From assembly GCA_949752795.1 (NCBI GenBank), contig CATKHW010000562.1, positions 558,001 to 622,000 on the forward strand: a stretch of 64,000 nt of DNA, read 5' to 3'. This DNA is from Hyperoodon ampullatus. Its lineage: Eukaryota; Chordata; Mammalia; Artiodactyla; Ziphiidae. The position numbers and the translations under genes are program-made. Each line of letters begins with the position of its first letter. Position 1 is the stretch's first letter. Of this stretch, positions 39,991 to 53,897 are shown in pieces. The notes beneath the pieces were generated by a model, which was not told the origin of the DNA, did no database searches, and worked only from the letters and a program-made list of their open reading frames with translations.

Positions 39991-41728
39991 AAAGCAATAA
40001 TTCATGGCACACATTCCATGGGTCCCAAATCTCCAGGTTGAAGGGAATATTACTACAGTTATAACATGTACGGGAAACCTAGAGAACGGACACACTGTGA
40101 ATACGAAAGGTTTCTAAAACTCAACGAATAGTCCCTCTCCTGGTGCTCCGGTTTGACTTTCCATCTCCTTTACTATCAACCTCCCAACTTGGAGAGACAG
40201 CCCCTTTAACCTCCTGGTTCGCACAGGTTGCCAATTTGGCAGAGGTTGAAAGGGAAGAGGGAGAACCAATGAGAGAGTAGCTGTTAGGCATTTGGACGGG
40301 CACATATCACTGTAATTTCCCGGCAGGAAGAAGAATTAACCAAAGTCTCAGCCCCCCACCGGGAACCAGTATAGGTCCTGAACCAAAATTTTGGACTTGC
40401 GGTCAGCTCACCTAAAACGAGTTGAAAAATGGAGCTCAGGGGCACAGCAATTCACAAACTGGCCGAGTAATAAAGGACAACTATCGTCCAAAAATCTGTT
40501 GAGGGAAGGCAACGAGGCGGACTTGAAAGCGAGGCAGAATAGCAGGAAACAGATTTCAAGAGGTACGTTGGAATCGCCTTTAAAGCACAGGAAGAGGGGC
40601 ACAACTTCGACAATGATGCACTTGGCCAAAAAGGGCGTATTCGTTTTCTCCTGAATATATTCAGGAGAAAACGCATACGCCCTTTTTGGCCAAGCAAGCA
40701 AGCGGGCAATGCATATCTGCACTACACAGAAGTATCACTTCCCACCGGTCAAAAGGGACATCCACAAAATATGTAAAAACCAGAAAGGCAAGACAGGCCC
40801 TGGAGAACAGGGAGCCTTGTTATGCTGATGGGCGGGATGTAAATTGCCAACTGCCTCTCTGGAGGAGTGCATTGTGTTCCCTAAAACAAGTAAACAACAG
40901 AGCTACAGAGCCAAGGGCACTTCCAGTCTAGGGAATATACCTTGGGAAAATTGAAAATCAATAAGACACAGCCAACCCAAAATTTAGGGCTGCACTGCTT
41001 ACAAGGACCTAAACTTTGGTACACCTTAAATATCCCAGGAAATATAAAAATGTTTCAAAAAATTGTTGTACTTACATACGATGGAATATCCCTCAGCCAT
41101 GAAATCAATGTCATAAGACCAGTAGCAGCAAAATGGGTGGATTCAGGTACGATGATTCTAAGTGAAATAAGTCACACAGAAAAAGAAACTTATCATAAGA
41201 TATCACTTATGAAGATCCTGTAAACATGGCTACACTTGAACTGAGTTAGGAAAGAGAACAGTGTCTCACATTTAGAAAACACTCTTATGCCTGCTTAAGG
41301 GGGAAGGAGAGGTGGGGTGATGCATAAAACCAGAGTTTGATATAAGCAGAGGTACCGTTCCAAAAACCAACTATTTAATAGACAAGACCTACACCTTCCT
41401 CAGTGAAAGGGACTCAAAACCCCATATTTCCCGCAGAGGAATATATCTGACTAGTAAGAATCTTAAAACCTATGTATTGATATGTCTCCGTAAGGGAATC
41501 AAGTGTGTCTAGACTGGAATAAACATGGCAGTGGGATCAGCTCAAACCCACTATAAAAAGGAATTTCAAAAACAAAACAAAAAAACTGGGAAATTCTTTA
41601 CAATTCCTTCTGAGTCTCTGATGAAACCTGGAATGACCCTATCTACAACGACAGCTGGATGTGGCATAAGGCGGGACACTTGGGACTGAGAGGATTGGTG
41701 AGATTGGGGGAACAAATGCAGAACCTTT
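39991..41728 (+). repeat. Satellite monomer 24 (dimer position a)
   Basis: 1738 bp; the missing base is in CAGTGGGATCAGC. Palindrome 40621-40694 has one mismatch (left arm CGTATTCG). Start diagnostic: ATAATTCATGGCACACATTCC. Confidence 0.95.
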
Positions 41729-43467
41729 AAAGCATTAATGCATGGCACCCATTCCATGGGTCCCAACTCTCCAGGTTGAAGGGAATATTACTACATTTAT
41801 AACATGTACGGGAAACCTAAAGAACGGACACACTGTGAATACGAAAGGTTTCTAAAACTCAACGAATAGTCCCTCTCCTGGTGCTCTGGTTTGACTTTCC
41901 ATCTGCTTTACTATCAACCTCCCAACTTGGAGAGACAGCCCCTTTAACCTCCTGGTTCGCACAGGTTGCCAATTTGGCAGAGGTTGAAAGGGAAGAGGGA
42001 GAACCAATGAGAGAGTAGCTGTTAGGCATTTGGACGGGCACATATCACTGTAATTTCCCGGCAGGAAGAAGAATTAACCAAAGTCTCAGCCCCCCACCGG
42101 GAACCAGTATAGGTCCTGAACCAAAATTTTGGACTTGCGGTCAGCTCACCTAAAACGAGTTGAAAAATGGAGCTCAGGGGCACAGCAATTCACAAACTGG
42201 CCGAGTAATAAAGGACAACTATCGTCCAAAAATCTGTTGAGGGAAGGCAACGAGGCGGACTTGAAAGCGAGGCAGAATAGCAGGAAACAGATTTCAAGAG
42301 GTACGTTGGAATCGCCTTTAAAGCACAGGAAGAGGGGCACAACTTCGACAATGATGCACTTGGCCAAAAAGGGCGTATTCGTTTTCTCCTGAATATATTC
42401 AGGAGAAAACGCATACGCCCTTTTTGGCCAAGCAAGCAAGCGGGCAATGCATATCTGCACTACAAAGAAGTATCACTTCCCACCGGTCAAAAGGGACATC
42501 CACAAAATGTGTAAAAACCAGAAAGGCAAGACAGGCCCTGGAGAACAGGGAGCCTTGTTATGCTGATGGGAGGGATGTAAATTGCCAACTGCCTCTCTGG
42601 AGGAGTGCATTGTGTTCCCTAAAACAAGTAAACAACAGAGCTACAGAGCCAAGGGCACTTCCAGTCTAGGGAATATACTTTGGGAAAACTGAAAATCAAT
42701 AAGACAGAGCCACCCAAAAACTTAGGGCTGCACTGCTTACAAGGACCTCAACTTGGGTACACCTTAATTATCCCAGGAAATATAAAAATGGTTCAAAAAA
42801 TTGTGGTACTTACGTATGATGGAATATCCCTCAGCCATGAAATCAATGTCATAAGACCAGTAGCAGCAAAATGGGTGGATTCAGGTACGATGATTCTAAG
42901 TGAAATAAGTCACAGAGAAAAAGAAACTTATCATAAGATATCACTTATGAAGATCCTGTAAACATGGCTACACTTGAACTGAGTTAGGAAAGAGAACAGT
43001 GTCTCACATTTAGAAAACACTCTTATGCCTGCTTAAGGTGGAAGGAGAGGTGGGGTGATGCATAAAAGCAGAGTTTGATATAAGCACAGGTACCGTTCCA
43101 AAAACCAACTATGGAATAGACAAGACCTACACCTTCCTCAGTGAAAGGGATTCAAAGCCCCATATTTCCCGCAGAGGAATATATCTGACTAGTAAGAATC
43201 TTAAAACCTATGTATTGATATGTCTCCGTAAGGGAAACAAGTGTGTCTAGACTGGCATAAACATGGCAGCGAGAATCAGCTCAAACCCACTATAAAAAGG
43301 AATTTCAAAAACAAAACAAAAAAACTGGGAAATTCTTTACAATTCCTTCAGGGTCTCTGATGAAACCTGGAATGACCCTATCTACAACGACAGCTGGATG
43401 TGGCATAAGGCTGGACACTTGGGACTGAGAGGATTGGTGAGATTGGGTGAACAAATGAAGACCATTT
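41729..43467 (+). repeat. Satellite monomer 25 (dimer position b)
   Basis: 1739 bp. Palindrome 42359-42432 has one mismatch (left arm CGTATTCG). Start diagnostic: AAGCATTAATGCATGG after GCAGAACCTTT. Confidence 0.95.
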
Positions 43468-45205
43468 AAAGCAATAATTCATGGCACACATTCCATGGGT
43501 CCCAAATCTCCAGGTTGAAGGGAATATTACTACAGTTATAACATGTACGGGAAACCTAGAGAACGGACACACTGTGAATACGAAAGGTTTCTAAAACTCA
43601 ACGAATAGTCCCTCTCCTGGTGCTCCGGTTTGACTTTCCATCTCCTTTACTATCAACCTCCCAACTTGGAGAGACAGCCCCTTTAACCTCCTGGTTCGCA
43701 CAGGTTGCCAATTTGGCAGAGGTTGAAAGGGAAGAGGGAGAACCAATGAGAGAGTAGCTGTTAGGCATTTGGACGGGCACATATCACTGTAATTTCCCGG
43801 CAGGAAGAAGAATTAACCAAAGTCTCAGCCCCCCACCGGGAACCAGTATAGGTCCTGAACCAAAATTTTGGACTTGCGGTCAGCTCACCTAAAACGAGTT
43901 GAAAAATGGAGCTCAGGGGCACAGCAATTCACAAACTGGCCGAGTAATAAAGGACAACTATCGTCCAAAAATCTGTTGAGGGAAGGCAACGAGGCGGACT
44001 TGAAAGCGAGGCAGAATAGCAGGAAACAGATTTCAAGAGGTACGTTGGAATCGCCTTTAAAGCACAGGAAGAGGGGCACAACTTCGACAATGATGCACTT
44101 GGCCAAAAAGGGCGTATTCGTTTTCTCCTGAATATATTCAGGAGAAAACGCATACGCCCTTTTTGGCCAAGCAAGCAAGCGGGCAATGCATATCTGCACT
44201 ACACAGAAGTATCACTTCCCACCGGTCAAAAGGGACATCCACAAAATATGTAAAAACCAGAAAGGCAAGACAGGCCCTGGAGAACAGGGAGCCTTGTTAT
44301 GCTGATGGGCGGGATGTAAATTGCCAACTGCCTCTCTGGAGGAGTGCATTGTGTTCCCTAAAACAAGTAAACAACAGAGCTACAGAGCCAAGGGCACTTC
44401 CAGTCTAGGGAATATACCTTGGGAAAATTGAAAATCAATAAGACACAGCCAACCCAAAATTTAGGGCTGCACTGCTTACAAGGACCTAAACTTTGGTACA
44501 CCTTAAATATCCCAGGAAATATAAAAATGGTTCAAAAAATTGTTGTACTTACATACGATGGAATATCCCTCAGCCATGAAATCAATGTCATAAGACCAGT
44601 AGCAGCAAAATGGGTGGATTCAGGTACGATGATTCTAAGTGAAATAAGTCACACAGAAAAAGAAACTTATCATAAGATATCACTTATGAAGATCCTGTAA
44701 ACATGGCTACACTTGAACTGAGTTAGGAAAGAGAACAGTGTCTCACATTTAGAAAACACTCTTATGCCTGCTTAAGGTGGAAGGAGAGGTGGGGTGATGC
44801 ATAAAACCAGAGTTTGATATAAGCAGAGGTACCGTTCCAAAAACCAACTATGGAAGAGACAAGACCTACACCTTCCTCAGTGAAAGGGACTCAAAACCCC
44901 ATATTTCCCGCAGAGGAATATATCTGACTAGTAAGAATCTTAAAACCTATGTATTGATATGTCTCCGTAAGGGAATCAAGTGTGTCTAGACTGGAATAAA
45001 CATGGCAGTGGGATCAGCTCAAACCCACTATAAAAAGGAATTTCAAAAACAAAACAAAAAAACTGGGAAATTCTTTACAATTCCTTCTGAGTCTCTGATG
45101 AAACCTGGAATGACCCTATCTACAACGACAGCTGGATGTGGCATAAGGCGGGACACTTGGGACTGAGAGGATTGGTGAGATTGGGGGAACAAATGCAGAA
45201 CCTTT
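43468..45205 (+). repeat. Satellite monomer 26 (dimer position a)
   Basis: 1738 bp. Palindrome 44098-44171 has one mismatch (left arm CGTATTCG). Shares CACAGCCAACCC and AAACTTTGGTAC with monomers 24 and 28. Confidence 0.95.
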
Positions 45206-46944
45206 AAAGCATTACTGCATGGCACCCATTCCATGGGTCCCAACTCTCCAGGTTGAAGGGAATATTTCTACAGTTATAACATGTACGGGAAACCTAGAGA
45301 ACGGACACACTGTGAATACGAAAGGTTTCTAAAACTCAACGAATAGTCCCTCTCCTGGTGCTCTGGTTTGACTTTCCATCTGCTTTACTATCAACCTCCC
45401 AACTTGGAGAGACAGCCCCTTTAACCTCCTGGTTCGCACAGGTTGCCAATTTGGCAGAGGATGAAAGGGAAGAGGGAGAACCAATGAGAGAGTAGCTGTT
45501 AGGCATTTGGACGGGCACATATCACTGTAATTTCCCGGCAGGAAGAAGAATTAACCAAAGTCTCAGCCGCCCACCGGGAACCAGTATAGGTCCTGAACCA
45601 AAATTTTGGACTTGCGGTCAGCTCACCTAAAACGAGTTGAAAAATGGAGCTCAGGGGCACAGCAATTCACAAACTGGCCGAGTAATAAAGGACAACTATC
45701 GTCCAAAAATCTGTTGAGGGAAGGCAACGAGGCGGACTTGAAAGCGAGGCAGAATAGCAGGAAACAGATTTCAAGAGGTACGTTGGAATCGCCTTTAAAG
45801 CACAGGAAGAGGGGCACAACTTCGACAATGATGCACTTGGCCAAAAAGGGCGTATGCGTTTTCTCCTGAATATATTCAGGAGAAAACACATACGCCCTTT
45901 TTGGCCAAGCAAGCAAGCGGGCAATGCAAATCTGCACTACAAAGAAGTATCACTTCCCACCGGTCAAAAGGGACATCCACAAAATGTGTAAAAACCAGAA
46001 AGGCAAGACAGGCCCTGGAGAACAGGGAGCCTTGTTATGCTGATGGGCGGGATGTAAATTGCCAACTGCCTCTCTGGAGGAGTACATTGTGTTCCCTAAA
46101 ACAAGTAAAGAACAGAGCTACAGAGCCAAGGGCACTTCCAGTCTAGGGAATATACTTTGGGAAAACTGAAAATCAATAAGACAGAGCCACCCCAAAACTT
46201 AGGGCTGCACTGCTTACAAGGACCTCAACTTGGGTACACCTTAAATATCCCAGGAAATATAAAAATGGTTCAAAAAATTGTGGTACTTACGTATGATGGA
46301 ATATCCCTCAGCCATGAAATCAATGTCATAAGACCAGTAGCAGCAAAATGGGTGGATTCAGGTACGATGATTCTAAGTGAAATAAGTCACAGAGAAAAAG
46401 AAACTTATCATAAGATATCACTTATGAAGATCCTGTAAACATGGCTACACTTGAACTGAGTTAGGAAAGAGAACAGTGTCTCACATTTAGAAAACACTCT
46501 TATGCCTGCTTAAGGTGGAAGGAGAGGTGGGGTGATGCATAAAAGCAGAGTTTGATATAAGCACAGGTACCGTTCCAAAAACCAACTATGGAATAGACAA
46601 GACCTACACCTTCCTCAGTGAAAGGGATTCAATGCCCCATATTTCCCGCAGAGGAATATATCTGACTAGTAAGAATCTTAAAACCTATGTATTGATATGT
46701 CTCCGTAAGGGAATCAAGTGTGTCTAGACTGGCATAAACATGGCAGCGAGAATCAGCTCAAACCCACTATAAAAAGGAATTTCAAAAACAAAACAAAAAA
46801 ACTGGGAAATTCTTTACAATTCCTTCAGGGTCTCTGATGAAACCTGGAATGACCCTATCTACAACGACAGCTGGATGTGGCATAAGGCTGGACACTTGGG
46901 ACTGAGAGGATTGGTGAGATTGGGTGAACAAATGAAGACCATTT
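45206..46944 (+). repeat. Satellite monomer 27 (dimer position b)
   Basis: 1739 bp. Palindrome 45836-45909 has one mismatch, here in the right arm (AACACATACG); the left arm has the consensus GCG. Its GGATGAAAGGG differs from the GGTTGAAAGGG of the other dimer monomers. Confidence 0.95.
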
Positions 46945-48682
46945 AAAGCAATAATTCATGGCACACATTCCATGGGTCCCAAATCTCCAGGTTGAAGGGA
47001 ATATTACTACAGTTATAACATGTACGGGAAACCTAGAGAACGGACACACTGTGAATACGAAAGGTTTCTAAAACTCAACGAATAGTCCCTCTCCTGGTGC
47101 TCCGGTTTGACTTTCCATCTCCTTTACTATCAACCTCCCAACTTGGAGAGACAGCCCCTTTAACCTCCTGGTTCGCACAGGTTGCCAATTTGGCAGAGGT
47201 TGAAAGGGAAGAGGGAGAACCAATGAGAGAGTAGCTGTTAGGCATTTGGACGGGCACATATCACTGTAATTTCCCGGCAGGATGAAGAATTAACCAAAGT
47301 CTCAGCCCCCCACCGGGAACCAGTATAGGTCCTGAACCAAAATTTTGGACTTGCGGTCAGCTCACCTAAAACGAGTTGAAAAATGGAGCTCAGGGGCACA
47401 GCAATTCACAAACTGGCCGAGTAATAAAGGACAACTATCGTCCAAAAATCTGTTGAGGGAAGGCAACGAGGCGGACTTGAAAGCGAGGCAGAATAGCAGG
47501 AAACAGATTTCAAGAGGTACGTTGGAATCGCCTTTAAAGCACAGGAAGAGGGGCACAACTTCGACAATGATGCACTTGGCCAAAAAGGGCGTATTCGTTT
47601 TCTCCTGAATATATTCAGGAGAAAACGCATACGCCCTTTTTGGCCAAGCAAGCAAGCGGGCAATGCATATCTGCACTACACAGAAGTATCACTTCCCACC
47701 GGTCAAAAGGGACATCCACAAAATATGTAAAAACCAGAAAGGCAAGACAGGCCCTGGAGAACAGGGAGCCTTGTTATGCTGATGGGCGGGATGTAAATTG
47801 CCAACTGCCTCTCTGGAGGAGTGCATTGTGTTCCCTAAAACAAGTAAACAACAGAGCTACAGAGCCAAGGGCACTTCCAGTCTAGGGAATATACCTTGGG
47901 AAAATTGAAAATCAATAAGACACAGCCAACCCAAAATTTAGGGCTGCACTGCTTACAAGGACCTAAACTTTGGTACACCTTAAATATCCCAGGAAATATA
48001 AAAATGGTTCAAAAAATTGTTGTACTTACATACGATGGAATATCCCTCAGCCATGAAATCAATGTCATAAGACCAGTAGCAGCAAAATGGGTGGATTCAG
48101 GTACGATGATTCTAAGTGAAATAAGTCACACAGAAAAAGAAACTTATCATAAGATATCACTTATGAAGATCCTGTAAACATGGCTACACTTGAACTGAGT
48201 TAGGAAAGAGAACAGTGTCTCACATTTAGAAAACACTCTTATGCCTGCTTAAGGGGGAAGGAGAGGTGGGGTGATGCATAAAACCAGAGTTTGATATAAG
48301 CAGAGGTACCGTTCCAAAAACCAACTATGGAAGAGACAAGACCTACACCTTCCTCAGTGAAAGGGACTCAAAACCCCATATTTCCCGCAGAGGAATATAT
48401 CTGACTAGTAAGAATCTTAAAACCTATGTATTGATATGTCTCCGTAAGGGAATCAAGTGTGTCTAGACTGGAATAAACATGGCAGTGGGATCAGCTCAAA
48501 CCCACTATAAAAAGGAATTTCAAAAACAAAACAAAAAAACTGGGAAATTCTTTACAATTCCTTCTGAGTCTCTGATGAAACCTGGAATGACCCTATCTAC
48601 AACGACAGCTGGATGTGGCATAAGGCGGGACACTTGGGACTGAGAGGATTGGTGAGATTGGGGGAACAAATGCAGAACCTTT
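46945..48682 (+). repeat. Satellite monomer 28 (dimer position a)
   Basis: 1738 bp. Palindrome 47575-47648 has one mismatch (left arm CGTATTCG). Nearly identical by eye to monomers 24 and 26. Confidence 0.95.
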
Positions 48683-50420
48683 AAAGCATTAATGCATGGC
48701 ACCCATTCCATGGGTCCCAACTCTCCAGGTTGAAGGGAATATTACTACAGTTATAACATGTACGGGAAACCTAGAGAACGGACACACTGTGAATACGAAA
48801 GGTTTCTAAAACTCAACGAATAGTCCCTCTCCTGGTGCTCTGGTTTGACTTTCCATCTGCTTTACTATCAACCTCCCAACTTGGAGAGACAGCCCCTTTA
48901 ACCTCCTGGTTCGCACAGGTTGCCAATTTGGCAGAGGTTGAAAGGGAAGAGGGAGAACCAATGAGAGAGTAGCTGTTAGGCATTTGGACGGGCACATATC
49001 ACTGTAATTTCCCGGCAGGAAGAAGAATTAACCAAAGTCTCAGCCCCCCACCGGGAACCAGTATAGGTCCTGAACCAAAATTTTGGACTTGCGGTCAGCT
49101 CACCTAAAACGAGTTGAAAAATGGAGCTCAGGGGCACAGCAATTCACAAACTGGCCGAGTAATAAAGGACAACTATCGTCCAAAAATCTGTTGAGGGAAG
49201 GCAACGAGGCGGACTTGAAAGCGAGGCAGAATAGCAGGAAACAGATTTCAAGAGGTACGTTGGAATCGCCTTTAAAGCACAGGAAGAGGGGCACAACTTC
49301 GACAATGATGCACTTGGCCAAAAAGGGCGTATTCGTTTTCTCCTGAATATATTCAGGAGAAAACGCATACGCCCTTTTTGGCCAAGCAAGCAAGCGGGCA
49401 ATGCATATCTGCACTACAAAGAAGTATCACTTCCCACCGGTCAAAAGGGACATCCACAAAATGTGTAAAAACCAGAAAGGCAAGACAGGCCCTGGAGAAC
49501 AGGGAGCCTTGTTATGCTGATGGGCGGGATGTAAATTGCCAACTGCCTCTCTGGAGGAGTGCATTGTGTTCCCTAAAACAAGTAAACAACAGAGCTACAG
49601 AGCCAAGGGCACTTCCAGTCTAGGGAATATACCTTGGGAAAATTGAAAATCAATAAGACACAGCCACCCCAAAATTTAGGGCTGCACTGCTTACAAGGAC
49701 CTCAACTTTGGTACACCTTAAATATCCCAGGAAATATAAAAATGGTTCAAAAAATTGTTGTACTTACATACGATGGAATATCCCTCAGCCATGAAATCAA
49801 TGTCATAAGACCAGTAGCAGCAAAATGGGTGGATTCAGGTACGATGATTCTAAGTGAAATAAGTCACACAGAAAAAGAAACTTATCATAAGATATCACTT
49901 ATGAAGATCCTGTAAACATGGCTACACTTGAACTGAGTTAGGAAAGAGAACAGTGTCTCACATTTAGAAAACACTCTTATGCCTGCTTAAGGGGGAAGGA
50001 GAGGTGGGGTGATGCATAAAACCAGAGTTTGATATAAGCAGAGGTACCGTTCCAAAAACCAACTATGGAAGAGACAAGACCTACACCTTCCTCAGTGAAA
50101 GGGACTCAAAACCCCATATTTCCCGCAGAGGAATATATCTGACTAGTAAGAATCTTAAAACCTATGTATTGATATGTCTCCGTAAGGGAATCAAGTGTGT
50201 CTAGACTGGAATAAACATGGCAGTGGGATCAGCTCAAACCCACTATAAAAAGGAATTTCAAAAACAAAACAAAAAAACTGGGAAATTCTTTACAATTCCT
50301 TCTGAGTCTCTGATGAAACCTGGAATGACCCTATCTACAACGACAGCTGGATGTGGCATAAGGCGGGACACTTGGGACTGAGAGGATTGGTGAGATTGGG
50401 GGAACAAATGCAGAACCTTT
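48683..50420 (+). repeat. Satellite monomer 29 (dimer position b)
   Basis: 1738 bp. Palindrome 49313-49386 has one mismatch (left arm CGTATTCG). The 3' end carries the CAGTGGGATCAGC deletion of position a, so this copy is a b/a recombinant. Confidence 0.95.
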
Positions 50421-52158
50421 AAAGCATTAATGCATGGCACCCATTCCATGGGTCCCAACTCTCCAGGTTGAAGGGAATATTACTACAGTTATAACATGTA
50501 CGGGAAACCTAGAGAACGGACACACTGTGAATACGAAAGGTTTCTAAAACTCAACGAATAGTCCCTCTCCTGGTGCTCTGGTTTGACTTTCCATCTGCTT
50601 TACTATCAACCTCCCAACTTGGAGAGACAGCCCCTTTAACCTCCTGGTTCGCACAGGTTGCCAATTTGGCAGAGGTTGAAAGGGAAGAGGGAGAACCAAT
50701 GAGAGAGTAGCTGTTAGGCATTTGGACGGGCACATATCACTGTAATTTCCCGGCAGGAAGAAGAATTAACCAAAGTCTCAGCCCCCCACCGGGAACCAGT
50801 ATAGGTCCTGAACCAAAATTTTGGACTTGCGGTCAGCTCACCTAAAACGAGTTGAAAAATGGAGCTCAGGGGCACAGCAATTCACAAACTGGCCGAGTAA
50901 TAAAGGACAACTATCGTCCAAAAATCTGTTGAGGGAAGGCAACGAGGCGGACTTGAAAGCGAGGCAGAATAACAGGAAACAGATTTCAAGAGGTACGTTG
51001 GAATCGCCTTTAAAGCACAGGAAGAGGGGCACAACTTCGACAATGATGCACTTGGCCAAAAAGGGCGTATGCGTTTTCTCCTGAATATATTCAGGAGAAA
51101 ACGCATACGCCCTTTTTGGCCAAGCAAGCAAGCGGGCAATGCAAATCTGCACTACAAAGAAGTATCACTTCCCACCGGTCAAAAGGGACATCCACAAAAT
51201 GTGTAAAAACCAGAAAGGCAAGACAGGCCCTGGAGAACAGGGAGCCTTGTTATGCTGATGGGCGGGATGTAAATTGCCAACTGCCTCTCTGGAGGAGTAC
51301 ATTGTGTTCCCTAAAACAAGTAAAGAACAGAGCTACAGAGCCAAGGGCACTTCCAGTCTAGGGAATATACTTTGGGAAAACTGAAAATCAATAAGACAGA
51401 GCCACCCCAAAATTTAGGGCTGCACTGCTTACAAGGACCTCAACTTGGGTACACCTTAAATATCCCAGGAAATATAAAAATGGTTCAAAAAATTGTGGTA
51501 CTTACGTACGATGGAATATCCCTCAGCCATGAAATCAATGTCATAAGACCAGAAAGAGCAAAACGGGTGGATTCAGGTACGATGATTCTAAGTGAAATAA
51601 GTCACACAGAAAAAGAAACTTATCATAAGATATCACTTATGAAGATCCTGTAAACATGGCTACACTTGAACTGAGTTAGGAAATAAGACATTGTCTCATA
51701 TTAAGAAAACACTCTTATGCCTGCTTAAGGGGGAAGGAGAGGTGGGGTGATGCATAAAACCAGAGTTTGATATAAGCACAGGTACCGTTCCAAAAACCAA
51801 CTATGGAATACACGAGACCTACACCTTCCTTAGTGAAAGGGACTCAAAACCCCATATTTCCCGCAGAGGAATATATCTGACTAGTAAGAATCTTAAAACC
51901 TATGTATTGATATGTCTCCGTAAGGGAATCAAGTGTGTCTAGACTGGCAAAAACATGGCAGCGAGAATCAGCTCAAACCCACTATAAAAGGAATTTCAAA
52001 AACAAAACAAAAAAACTGGGAAATTCTTTATAATTCCTTCAGGGTTTCTGATGAAACCTGGAATGACTCTATCTACAACGACAGCCTGATGTGGCATAAG
52101 GCTGGACACTTGGGACTGAGAAGATTGGTGAGATGGCGTGAGCAAATGCAGACCCTTT
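50421..52158 (+). repeat. Satellite monomer 30
   Basis: 1738 bp; one A is missing in CTATAAAAGGAA. Palindrome 51051-51124 is perfect. Starts like a dimer-b copy. From about 51550 private changes accumulate (CCAGAAAGAGCAAAACGG), marking the transition to the diverged edge. Confidence 0.95.
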
Positions 52159-53897
52159 AAAGCAATAATGCATGGCACCCATTCCATGTGTCCCAACTCT
52201 CCAGGTTGAAGGGAATATTAGTATAGCTATAACATGTATGGGAAACCTAGAGAATGGACACACTGTGAATATGAAAGATTTCTAAAACTCAAAAAATAGT
52301 CCCTCTCATGGGGCTCTGGTTTGATTTTCCACTGCTTTAGTGTCAATCTCTCAACTTGGAGCGACAGCCCCTTTAACCTCCTGGTTCGCACAGGTTGCCA
52401 ATTTGGCAGAGGATGAAAGGGAAGAGGGAGAACCAATGAGAGAGTAGCTCTTAGTAATTTGGACGGGAACATGTCACTCTAATTTCCCGGCAGGAAGAAT
52501 AATTAACCAAAACCTCAGCCACCAACCAGGAACCAGTATAGGTCCTGAACAAAACTTTTGGACTTGCGGTCAGCTCACAAAAAACGAGTTTAATAATAGA
52601 GCTCAGGGGCACAGCAATTCACAAACTGGCAGAGTAATAAAAGACAACTATCATCCAAAAATCTGTTGAGGGAAGGCAACGAGGCGGACTTGAAAGCCAG
52701 GCAAAATGGCAGGAAACAGATTTCGAGAGGTACGTTGGAATCGCCTTTAAAGCACAGGAAGACGGGCACAACTTCAACAATGGTCCACTTGGCCAAAAAG
52801 GGCGTATGCGTTTTCTCCTGAGTATATTCAGGAGAAAACGCATACGCCCTTTTTGACCAAGCAGGCAAGGGGGCAATGCAAATCTTAACTACAAAGAAGT
52901 ATCAATTCCGACCATTCAAAAGGGACATCCACAAAATGTGTAAAATTCAGAAAGGCCAGACATGCCCTGGAGAACAGAGAGGCTTCTTGTGCTGATGCGA
53001 GTGATGTAAATTGCCATCTGCCTCTCTGGAGGAGTTCATTGTGTTCCCTAAAACAAGTAAACAACAGAGCTACAGAGCCAAGGGCACTTCCAGTCTAGGG
53101 AATATACATTGGGAAAACTGAAAATCAATAAGACAGAGCCACCCCAATATTTAGGGCTGCACTGCTTACAAGAACCTCAACTTGGGTACACCATAAATAT
53201 CCCAGGAAAGATAAAAATGGTTCAAAACATTGTGGTACTTACATACGATGGAATATCCCTCACCCATACAATCAATGTCACAAGAACAGTAGCAGCAAAA
53301 TGAGAGGATTCAGGTACGATGATTCTAAGTGAAATACGTCACACAGAAAAAGAAACTTATCATAAGATATCACTTATGAAGATCCTGTAAACATGGCTAC
53401 ACTTGAACTGATTTAGGAAAGAGAACAGAGTCTCACATTTGGAAAACACTCTTATGCCTGCTTAAGGGGGAAGGAGAGGTGGGGTGATGCATAAAACCAG
53501 AGTTTGATATAAGTACAGGTACCATTCCAAAAACCAACTAAGGAATAGACAAGACCTATACCTTCCTCAGAGAAAGGGATTCAAAACACAATATTTCCCA
53601 CAGAGGAATATATCTGACTAGTAAGAATCTTAAAACCTATGTATTGATATCTCTCCGTAAAAGAATCAAGTGTGTCTAGACTGGCATAAACATGGCAGCG
53701 AGAATCAGCTCAAACCCACTATGAAAAGGAATTACAAAAACAAAAGAAAACAAAAAAGGAAATTTTTCACAATTCCTTCAAGATCTCTGATGAAACCTGG
53801 AATGACCCTATCTACAGTGACAGCTGGATGTGGCATAAGGCTGGACACTTGGGAATGAGAAGATTGGTGAGATTGGGTGAGCAAATGCAGACCCTTT
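52159..53897 (+). repeat. Satellite monomer 31 (diverged edge copy)
   Basis: 1739 bp with many private substitutions. Palindrome 52788-52861 has two mismatches (left CTGAGTA, right TTTTGACC). The L1 tail frame is stopped by TGA in GCAAAATGAGAGG, near 53302. Confidence 0.93.

Noticed and set aside
401..51084. Recurring 60-134-codon open frames on both strands of each satellite monomer as protein-coding genes
   Set aside because: They overlap each other on opposite strands, several depend on the palindrome symmetry, many start at TTG and not ATG, and none resembles a protein other than decayed L1 ORF2.
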